Part shown: positions 1 through 4,517 of the stretch, piece by piece
How the letters are laid out: every line of letters starts with the position of its first letter
Numbering within the stretch: the first letter of the stretch is position 1
From: Synechococcales cyanobacterium PMM_0073
GTDB taxonomy: Bacteria; Cyanobacteriota; Cyanobacteriia; Elainellales; Elainellaceae
Direction: 5' to 3'
DNA length: 7,460 nt
Assembly (NCBI GenBank): GCA_949127695.1
Contig: CASBQH010000303.1
Coordinates: 1-7,460 of the forward strand
Position numbers and translations under genes: made by a program
Notes under the pieces: generated by a model
What the model saw: the letters and a program-made list of their open reading frames with translations, nothing else
The model's database searches: none
What the model was told of the DNA's origin: nothing

Positions 1-186
1 ATCCACCCCCGGTAAAAGAATACAAGCCGCTTCAGAATTCGGCCTGCGGCTAGTAACATTCACAAACAAATAGCGCCTTTCAGACGTTTGGGCAGAAGTT
101 TGGGCAATCGCAATATACAGATGTTCACCACTAGGCGGCGTATCCAGCAAAAAAGCATCCCCCAAATTAATGGAGATGCTAGCCAT
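1..186 (-). CDS. Putative toxin partner of the Panacea protein (partial, N-terminal 62 codons only)
   Basis: An open frame starts at an ATG at 186 (minus strand) and stays open to base 1, so the C-terminus lies outside the window. The 62 visible residues begin MASISINLGDAFLLDTPP and continue with short beta-strand-like blocks (HLYIAIAQT, RYLFVNVTSRR, AACILLPG). The start overlaps the last 8 nt of the upstream Panacea gene, with a GGGG stretch just before the ATG, so translation is probably coupled. Panacea-domain proteins are known to act as antitoxins paired with many different toxins, which makes a toxin the likeliest identity. The 'LGDAFLL' opening and strand-rich pattern remind me of small SH3-barrel proteins of the PemK/MazF type, but this is recall and not a proven match. 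The coding call is fairly sure; the function is inferred mainly from context. Confidence 0.6.
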   Translation of the reverse strand, partial: MASISINLGDAFLLDTPPSGEHLYIAIAQTSAQTSERRYLFVNVTSRRPNSEAACILLPGVD

Positions 187-736
187 TCAAAACCCCATCT
201 AGATAAGCCTCCCGCCCAGCCTCTCGCTGAATCTCCCCAATTTCCGCATCGCTCTTCCCCAGATGCCTCAGCAGATCTTCCACCGTGATCGGCAGGCGCG
301 AACCATAAGGGTTTTGCCATTCCGGCAGGCCATGAGTCCACTCAGCCACATGAAACGGGTCAAGCTGTCCAAACTTTTGATAAACCTGCCGGATGATTTC
401 CTCCTCTGCTTCACAGAGGTCGTCATCTCCTGGATCAGCCATCAAAGCCACATAATGATCACTGCGAGGAGAAATGAACTTAGACCAGAGCGGCAAGGCA
501 TCATCAACCGGATTTTCCTTGAGCAAGTCATAAACGCCGCTCAGAACAGGGCCATAATCCATCGATACATAGCGATCCCCCGTAATCGGCTGCTCCATCC
601 GCTCCAAGGCAATCCGATCCGCGATGTAGAGCATCTTCAGCAAGCCTAAATACTTCATCGGCTTACCATGCAGCTTCAAAAACACCGCTGCGGCTTCAAC
701 AGCTTTTTCTGGGTGAAACCGAAATTCGATTGGCAT
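179..736 (-). CDS. Panacea-domain (DUF4065, SocA-like) protein, probable antitoxin
   Basis: This 185-residue protein carries the Panacea domain signature: PMKYLGLLKMLYIADRIAL (residues 26-44), then PITGDRYVSMDYGPVLSGVY (50-69), with a Lys/Leu-rich helix and an 'ITGDRY...YGPV' turn. The C-terminal part (residues 105-170) is helical and acidic. Family members neutralise diverse toxins by direct binding; a few act in phage regulation or as proteolysis adaptors (SocA). The open frame runs up to an ATG at 799, but the ATG at 736 is preferred for two reasons: the domain aligns from MPIEFRFHPEKAV, and a TTGGGC-17-TATAAT promoter (771-799) lies inside the longer version. Its last 8 nt overlap the next minus-strand gene, the presumed toxin. 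Domain identity is confident; the antitoxin role rests on family and gene layout. Confidence 0.87.
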   Translation of the reverse strand: MPIEFRFHPEKAVEAAAVFLKLHGKPMKYLGLLKMLYIADRIALERMEQPITGDRYVSMDYGPVLSGVYDLLKENPVDDALPLWSKFISPRSDHYVALMADPGDDDLCEAEEEIIRQVYQKFGQLDPFHVAEWTHGLPEWQNPYGSRLPITVEDLLRHLGKSDAEIGEIQREAGREAYLDGVLNG

Positions 737-770
737 TAGCTCTGTAGATACGCGCCAGTGGTAAAGCCTT

Positions 771-799
771 ATTATAAATCCTCTCATGCTGCTGCCCAA
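771..799 (-). promoter_or_regulatory. Sigma-70-type promoter for the Panacea module
   Basis: On the minus strand, TTGGGC (794-799) and a perfect TATAAT (771-776) are separated by exactly 17 nt. Transcription would begin near 764 and give a leader of about 28 nt before the ATG at 736. The -35 box matches only TTG of TTGACA, so strength may depend on the -10 box or be moderate. The promoter position excludes use of the ATG at 799 from this transcript. Confidence 0.6.
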
Positions 800-966
800 A
801 CTCCCAAGCTCAGCATGAGGTGATCAAGACATGAGCGGCAACATCAGGCTGTTCGACCCCAACGCAGTGAGCTGACCCCAATCGCCGCAAAAATCCTGCG
901 ACATTGATCCCATCAAGCCTTAGACTAGAGGATGCCCCTTTTGGAAGCCGTCGAGCCGCTGAATTC

Positions 967-1695
967 GTGCGTAAGGTCATCATTGCTGGCAACTGGAAAA
1001 TGCATAAAACCCGCGCTGAGGCGCTGGAGATGCTGCAAACATTTCTAAATCAGCTCTACGAAACGCCAGAGGATCGAGAGGTGGTGATCTGTGCGCCGTT
1101 TACAACGCTCGACACGCTATCGAAGGCGCTGCACGGCACGCGGGTGATGCTGGGCGCACAAAACGTACATTGGGACGCCGAAGGCGCTTACACCGGCGAA
1201 GTTTCAGCCCCGATGCTGACTGAACTCAACGTGCGCTATGTGGTGATTGGCCACAGCGAGCGGCGGCAGTATTTCGGCGAAACCGATACGACAGTAAATT
1301 TGCGCCTTAAAGCCGCCCAAAAATATGGCCTGATCCCCATTCTCTGCGTCGGTGAATCGAAGCAGCAGCGCGACGTGGGCGAAGCTGAAGAAGTGATCAC
1401 CGAGCAGCTCGAAGAAGGCTTGCTGGGCGTGGATCAAGATAATTTGGTGATTGCCTATGAGCCGATTTGGGCAATTGGCACAGGCGAAACCTGCGGTTCA
1501 GAAGAGGCCAACCGGATTACGGCGCTGATCCGCAGCCAGCTCAAGAACCCAGAGGTGCCAATTCTGTACGGCGGCTCAGTCAAGCCCGGAAACATCGACG
1601 AAATTATTGCCCAGCCCGATATTGACGGAGCGCTAGTCGGCGGAGCTAGCCTCGCGCCCGGTGACTTTACCCGGATTGTCAACTACCAGGCTTGA
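967..1695 (+). CDS. tpiA: Triosephosphate isomerase
   Basis: It interconverts dihydroxyacetone phosphate and glyceraldehyde 3-phosphate in glycolysis, gluconeogenesis and, in cyanobacteria, the Calvin cycle; it is a cytosolic TIM barrel. The 242-residue product has all key elements: AGNWKM with Asn9 and Lys11, catalytic His96 in [12 protein letters not shown], catalytic Glu165 in [11 protein letters not shown] followed by flexible loop 6, and the phosphate-binding YGGSVKPGN (201-209) and GALVGGASL (221-229). The frame is open back to a TTG at 904, but the GTG at 967 gives [12 protein letters not shown], which matches the family's usual beginning and length. No convincing Shine-Dalgarno site precedes it. 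It converges on gshA with a 16-nt gap. Many cyanobacteria have folP after tpiA; that gene is absent here. Confidence 0.96.
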   Translation: MRKVIIAGNWKMHKTRAEALEMLQTFLNQLYETPEDREVVICAPFTTLDTLSKALHGTRVMLGAQNVHWDAEGAYTGEVSAPMLTELNVRYVVIGHSERRQYFGETDTTVNLRLKAAQKYGLIPILCVGESKQQRDVGEAEEVITEQLEEGLLGVDQDNLVIAYEPIWAIGTGETCGSEEANRITALIRSQLKNPEVPILYGGSVKPGNIDEIIAQPDIDGALVGGASLAPGDFTRIVNYQA

Positions 1696-1718
1696 GTAAT
1701 TCCCGCTTAATTCAAGCC
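1689..1718. terminator. Hairpin spanning both stop codons of tpiA and gshA (possible bidirectional 3' end)
   Basis: GGCTTGA (1689-1695) and TCAAGCC (1712-1718) are perfect 7-bp inverted arms around a 16-nt loop; a G-U and an A-U pair can lengthen the stem to 9 on the plus-strand RNA. The tpiA stop TGA lies in the left arm and the gshA stop (read leftward) in the right arm. There is no T-run after either arm, so this is not a textbook intrinsic terminator. It may only stabilise the 3' ends or help separate the convergent transcripts. Confidence 0.4.
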
Positions 1719-2860
1719 ACCTGCGGCTGACAAATCTCTTCGGCCAGCGCCATTTCTTGTCGCTCTAGCTCTTGAACGGCCTGCTGCATCACCTGCTGCA
1801 CATTCAGCCCCTGTTCAATTTGCTTCAGCCATTGCTGGGCTTCGTTGCCTTCGCGCAGAATTTGGTTAATCGGCATCAAAAAGCAGTTAAAGCCCTGCTG
1901 CTTGGCGCTCGGCCAGACTTCCTGCTGGAGTTCGGCAATCCAGTCTCGCGCCAGGATCAGGCGTCCGTCTTGCCAGTGGCGCAGTTCGGCATCCAGGCTG
2001 AGTTTACCGGCGGCGAGTTCGTTGGCATCCGTCAGCGTCACCAGATCTTCAGCGCGGCTGTGAGCAGGCAGCCAGTTTGCTTCCAGCGGATCGAGGCTCG
2101 GATCATCAATCATCTGCTGCAATCGGGCTTCCAGCAGCGCCATAATTGCCAGCAGCCGCAGCGGATCGCCCACCATATCGCAAATCCGCAGCTCCACCCG
2201 ATTCAGATTATGCGGGCGACTGTCGCCATTGGGGCGCACCGCAGACCAGAGATGCCGCACGTTTTGCATCGTGCCCAGACTCAGCTGCTCTTCTGTCCAG
2301 CGAATGTAGTGGCGGTGACTCTCAAACAGCGGCACATGAGCAGGCGTCTTGGGAAACAGGCTCCAGCGGGTGGAGTGATAGCCCGTGACTTCGCCATCCA
2401 AAAACGGCGAGGCTGCGCTCAGCGCCAGATAGAGCGGCGCTTCTGCCCGCACCAGCCGACAGGCGCGCATCAAGGTTTCGGCGTCGGCGATGCCCACATT
2501 CATATGGATGCTGGCCGTCACCACTTTGGTGCCGTAGGTCTGCTCAATGTAGCTGTGGTAAGGGTTGTTGGGGTCAGAGCGGTCAAAGTAGCTGCTGTCG
2601 CCCATTGAGAGCGTGCTGCCCGGAATGATCGTGTAGTGACCGAGCTGCTTCAGGTAAGCTCGCAGCCGCTGCCGGGGACGCACCAGTTCGCAGAGCAGTC
2701 GCTCATAGCGGCGCAGCGGTGGCGTGGTGTACTCGACGTTGCGCGTATCAGGCTCACGCACAAAGCCCTCTAGAGCCGCCACAATTTTGTCAGAGAACCC
2801 AACGATATCGGCCTCAGGCGTACCGGTGTACATTTCGACTTCAAAGCCTTTCGTCAGCAT
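1712..2860 (-). CDS. gshA: Glutamate-cysteine ligase, cyanobacterial type
   Basis: It catalyses ATP-dependent joining of L-glutamate and L-cysteine to gamma-glutamylcysteine, the first and usually limiting step of glutathione synthesis, in the cytosol. The 382-residue product fits the cyanobacterial ligase family, which is distinct from the E. coli type. Conserved stretches seen are KGFEVEMYTGTPE (4-16), RNVEYTTPPL (40-49), IPGSTLSMGDSS (79-90), TASIHMNVGI (115-124), VTGYHSTRWSLFP (158-170) and VRPNGDSRPHNLNRVELRIC (208-227). The N-terminal Glu residues and the Arg/His/Asn-rich stretch are likely substrate or metal contacts, by analogy with the GCS2 fold. The start at 2860 is supported by GGAG 8 nt upstream (2869-2872). 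The C-terminal 60 residues are Gln/Glu-rich and helical. It converges with tpiA. Confidence 0.94.
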   Translation of the reverse strand: MLTKGFEVEMYTGTPEADIVGFSDKIVAALEGFVREPDTRNVEYTTPPLRRYERLLCELVRPRQRLRAYLKQLGHYTIIPGSTLSMGDSSYFDRSDPNNPYHSYIEQTYGTKVVTASIHMNVGIADAETLMRACRLVRAEAPLYLALSAASPFLDGEVTGYHSTRWSLFPKTPAHVPLFESHRHYIRWTEEQLSLGTMQNVRHLWSAVRPNGDSRPHNLNRVELRICDMVGDPLRLLAIMALLEARLQQMIDDPSLDPLEANWLPAHSRAEDLVTLTDANELAAGKLSLDAELRHWQDGRLILARDWIAELQQEVWPSAKQQGFNCFLMPINQILREGNEAQQWLKQIEQGLNVQQVMQQAVQELERQEMALAEEICQPQVA

Positions 2861-3033
2861 CGCAGTTTCTCCAGGTTGCTCTAAACAGCATCGCCAATTG
2901 CTCCTCTCACTTTAAGTATCAGGGATAACTGTCCAGTCGCATCCCCCAAATGGGGCAGGCAACCCGCCCAGAGCCAGCCAAATTCACCCTGTTCAATAAA
3001 TGAGGAAAAATTACATACTTTTTATTTATTCCA

Positions 3034-3042
3034 TGCTATAAC
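3034..3042 (+). promoter_or_regulatory. Extended -10 promoter element upstream of the NfeD-like gene
   Basis: TGCTATAAC is an extended -10 box (TGn then TATAAC at 3037-3042) in an AT-rich stretch. No good -35 hexamer stands at 17 nt; TTACAT at 3011-3016 is 20 nt away. Extended -10 promoters can work without a -35. Transcription would start near 3049 and leave a leader of about 53 nt before the ATG at 3102. Confidence 0.45.
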
Positions 3043-3089
3043 TTGATCAACAGCCCAAAGCTGCGATTCATGGATGATTCAAACAAACC

Positions 3090-3096
3090 AGGAGGG
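3090..3096 (+). promoter_or_regulatory. Strong Shine-Dalgarno site
   Basis: AGGAGGG ends 5 nt before the ATG at 3102. It is by far the strongest ribosome binding site in the window, most genes here having weak or no such site, and it fixes the start of the 65-residue protein. It suggests that this small protein is made in quantity. Confidence 0.8.
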
Positions 3097-3101
3097 CCGC
3101 C

Positions 3102-3299
3102 ATGTATGCTCATTTTGAAAAGGAAGGACTGATCACGTCAATTGTGCAGGCTGGCAAGAAGTGGCGCGTGCGGGTGTTTGGGGTGGAATGGTTTGCGACT
3201 CAGGCTGAGCATCATGCGACGCTGGAGATTGGCGATCCGGTGCAGATTGTGGGCCTAGCCAATGCCACAACCTTGCTGGTAAAGCGATTGAGCGAATAA
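3102..3299 (+). CDS. Small NfeD-like OB-fold protein
   Basis: The 65-residue product reads as one compact beta-barrel with no signal peptide or membrane segment. The pattern GLITSIVQAGKKWRVRVFG (9-27), then WFATQ (30-34), LEIGDPVQIVGL (41-52) and TTLLVKRL (56-63), follows the C-terminal soluble domain of NfeD: strand, 'G-k-V-r-v-dG-e-w-A', 'i-G-V-V', 'g-L-V'. In full NfeD proteins this domain follows membrane helices and works with a stomatin/SPFH partner; here it stands alone with no SPFH gene beside it, so its partner cannot be read from context. It has a strong ribosome site, its own likely promoter and a terminator about 80 nt downstream, so it appears to be a single-gene transcript. The coding call is firm; the family is moderately sure. 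Confidence 0.75.
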   Translation: MYAHFEKEGLITSIVQAGKKWRVRVFGVEWFATQAEHHATLEIGDPVQIVGLANATTLLVKRLSE

Positions 3300-3379
3300 G
3301 CCTATAGCGGGCTCACGGGGCAATCCGGGCTGAGCCTTGGCTAACTTTGACTAAGATTAACTTGGATAAACTGTCCTGC

Positions 3380-3410
3380 TAGCCGTCCTGAATCGGGACG
3401 GCTAATTTTT
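3380..3410 (+). terminator. Intrinsic (Rho-independent) terminator
   Basis: TAGCCGTCC (3380-3388) and GGACGGCTA (3396-3404) form a perfect 9-bp GC-rich stem with a 7-nt loop, followed by ATTTTT (3405-3410). It lies 80 nt after the stop of the NfeD-like gene and should end that transcript. A weaker stem, GGCTCA (3310-3315) with TGAGCC (3331-3336), lies between. Confidence 0.88.
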
Positions 3411-3427
3411 GTGGGGCAAATCAGTAA

Positions 3428-3457
3428 ATTTAATCTATGCGATTAAATCTGTATAAT
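3428..3457 (+). promoter_or_regulatory. Candidate promoter with overlapping 8-bp inverted repeat (operator-like)
   Basis: A consensus TATAAT (3452-3457) is preceded by a perfect inverted repeat ATTTAATC-5 nt-GATTAAAT (3428-3448). The repeat covers the place where the -35 box and spacer would be; no good TTGACA match is present there (TTTAAT at 3429-3434). This is the geometry expected of a repressor-blocked or activator-dependent promoter. The nearest downstream gene start is about 300 nt away, at 3759. Confidence 0.4.
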
Positions 3458-3728
3458 AAGTCCTTATTTTATATAATTTAAAGTATGTAAAACTCTTTTT
3501 AAAGATTACATATTGCCGCCTCAAACAGATGACAAAAGTTATGCAGATCCAGTAGATTTATATAGCCTGTAATATGGGCAGTCTTTGAATAGTTTAACCT
3601 CCTGAAAATTGGTGATAGCGGCTTTGGCGAGTGATCTCGCTCAATTTGCTCTTAAGGTCTGACCCATTAGTTTAGATTCGGAAGTTTTGTGGTAAGAATA
3701 CACTTAGCTTCCGCCAAATTTATGTAAT

Positions 3729-3749
3729 TTTTGTAGGATTTTGTAGGAT
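3729..3749 (+). repeat. Tandem 10-bp duplication carrying the ribosome binding site
   Basis: TTTTGTAGGA occurs twice head to tail (3729-3738 and 3739-3748) plus one matching T. Each copy contains AGGA. The second AGGA ends 10 nt before the ATG at 3759, a rather long spacing; the first ends 20 nt before it. The duplication therefore gives the gene two possible Shine-Dalgarno cores, of which only the second is usable at normal spacing. Confidence 0.65.
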
Positions 3750-3758
3750 ATTAAATCC

Positions 3759-4028
3759 ATGCCTAATCAGAAATCAGCTCCTGCCGCAACTCTACCGATG
3801 GCTGAGCCAGCTGCCAGCCCTCCCAAAAAAAAGCGGCTGAATCTCGATCTTTCTGCGGATGCCCATGAGCTGCTGCTGCGGCTAGCGGATGAGTCAGGCA
3901 AAAATATGGTAGAAGTACTGAGAACCGGGCTGGCAGTCTATGGGATTGCTCATGACGAGCGCAAAAAGGGACGGAAGCTCGCCGTTGTCCAGGATGATCA
4001 GATTGTCAAAGAGCTGGTGATTCCTTAG
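3759..4028 (+). CDS. Ribbon-helix-helix-like small protein, possible DNA-binding regulator
   Basis: The 89-residue product has a Pro/Ala/Ser-rich, probably disordered start (1-22), a KKK cluster, then KRLNLDLS (25-32) as a candidate ribbon strand, helix A at about 33-47 (ADAHELLLRLADESG) and helix B at about 50-70 (MVEVLRTGLAVYGIAHDE). It ends with a basic KKGRK and a short hairpin, LAVVQDDQIVKELVIP. The strand-helix-'sgk/n'-helix layout is that of CopG/Arc/MetJ-type dimeric DNA-binding proteins, many of them antitoxins; similar stand-alone proteins are frequent in cyanobacteria. No toxin-like gene lies beside it, so an antitoxin role is not supported. The palindromes upstream would suit an autoregulator. 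The fold is a moderately sure inference; the DNA target is unknown. Confidence 0.72.
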   Translation: MPNQKSAPAATLPMAEPAASPPKKKRLNLDLSADAHELLLRLADESGKNMVEVLRTGLAVYGIAHDERKKGRKLAVVQDDQIVKELVIP

Positions 4029-4033
4029 GGCTT

Positions 4034-4417
4034 TCAGCCGAGTTCGCCCGGGTTCAACTCCTCTACTCCAATCAGCTCTATGCTGCCTTCGCCTAGCCCC
4101 TGCTCAAGCATGTATTGGCTGACATCCATCGGCGGCTCACGCTCTAGCTGATTGTCGCTTTGCGGCTGGCGCGGGCTAGGTGCTAGCCGCAGCCGTCTTT
4201 GCCGCTTTGACCTCTTTAGCCGCAGCCGGACTAATCTCACCCGCCGCTCACTCCAGATGACGCCAATCCACAGCCAGTGATCGATCCAGCTAAACTTCGG
4301 CGATTTGAGCCATCCGAGCCAATCAGCGTTCAGGCCAGCATTTTGCGCCATGTCCAGCAAAAGACAGATTGGGATAGGCAGTGTCAAGGTGAAAATTGCA
4401 ATCACAGCAAAGTGCAT
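4034..4417 (-). CDS. Uncharacterised protein, predicted membrane-associated (hypothetical)
   Basis: This 127-residue frame starts at the first ATG after an upstream in-frame TAG. Residues 1-22 form a hydrophobic segment (MHFAVIAIFTLTLPIPICLL), residues 43-56 a Trp-rich hydrophobic stretch (SWIDHWLWIGVIW), residues 58-78 are very Arg/Lys-rich, and the last 30 residues are acidic (QGLGEGSIELIGVEELNPG). A membrane anchor or hairpin with a positively charged cytoplasmic part would fit. I do not recognise the family. In favour: the tight convergence with the RHH-like gene (5-nt gap) and the ordered charge pattern. Against: there is no Shine-Dalgarno site before 4417, the Arg-rich stretch could be an artefact of GC-rich codons, and a shorter ORF lies antisense to it. 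The call is tentative. Confidence 0.45.
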   Translation of the reverse strand: MHFAVIAIFTLTLPIPICLLLDMAQNAGLNADWLGWLKSPKFSWIDHWLWIGVIWSERRVRLVRLRLKRSKRQRRLRLAPSPRQPQSDNQLEREPPMDVSQYMLEQGLGEGSIELIGVEELNPGELG

Positions 4418-4517
4418 ACAATAAACAGTGTTTTTAATCGCGAAATTGTGACTAAAGAGACGTTTATTCTCCTATAGCCCTCGCCAAAATCTATCTATGC
4501 AATTGTGACCCCTGCCT

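Larger units (their letters stand above)
2861..3101. other. Divergent intergenic region between gshA and the NfeD-like gene
   Basis: This 241-nt spacer must hold the promoters of both diverging genes. The gshA-proximal half contains a small palindrome, CCCCA-AA-TGGGG (2944-2955), and no clear -10/-35 pair on the minus strand. The right half turns AT-rich from about 2990 and carries the extended -10 element listed separately. No ORF is credible here. Confidence 0.5.
3411..3758. other. Gene-free AT-rich, palindrome-rich region before the RHH-like gene
   Basis: No credible ORF occupies these 348 nt. They contain several perfect inverted repeats: ATTTAATC/GATTAAAT (3428-3448), AATAAG/CTTATT (3455-3468), TATGTAA/TTACATA (3484-3512), GCGAG/CTCGC (3627-3640) and CGGAAG/CTTCCG (3679-3713). 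Two TATAAT hexamers lie at 3452-3457 and 3472-3477. The most AT-rich part is about 3420-3515. It could hold a promoter with operators, a long 5' leader, or a small RNA; the sequence alone does not decide. Confidence 0.5.

Noticed and set aside
263..649. 128-codon plus-strand frame opposite the Panacea gene
   Set aside because: Shadow of a recognisable domain on the other strand.
904..966. N-terminal extension of TpiA from a TTG at 904
   Set aside because: The additional 21 residues do not belong to the TIM fold, whose first strand begins right after the GTG at 967.
810..992. 60-codon minus-strand frame between the Panacea gene and tpiA
   Set aside because: It overlaps the tpiA start region antisense, has no recognisable pattern and no ribosome site.
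1772..2608. Long plus-strand frame (278 codons) opposite gshA
   Set aside because: Its translation is rich in Arg, Gln and His with no domain pattern, while the opposite strand encodes a clear conserved enzyme. It is a codon-bias shadow.
3627..3640. GCGAG-TGAT-CTCGC hairpin as a terminator
   Set aside because: Only 5 bp of stem and no T-run afterwards; kept only as one of the inverted repeats of the region.
3411..3758. Possible CRISPR leader or array
   Set aside because: The AT-rich stretch has inverted repeats but no regularly spaced direct repeats and no cas gene nearby.
4171..4190. Imperfect inverted repeat around GGCTAG/CTAGCC in the uncharacterised ORF
   Set aside because: Short, needs a bulge, and CTAG-containing words are frequent throughout this window.
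4277..4477. 66-codon plus-strand frame antisense to the uncharacterised ORF
   Set aside because: No family pattern, no Shine-Dalgarno site, and composition no better than chance; the opposite frame is longer and better ordered.
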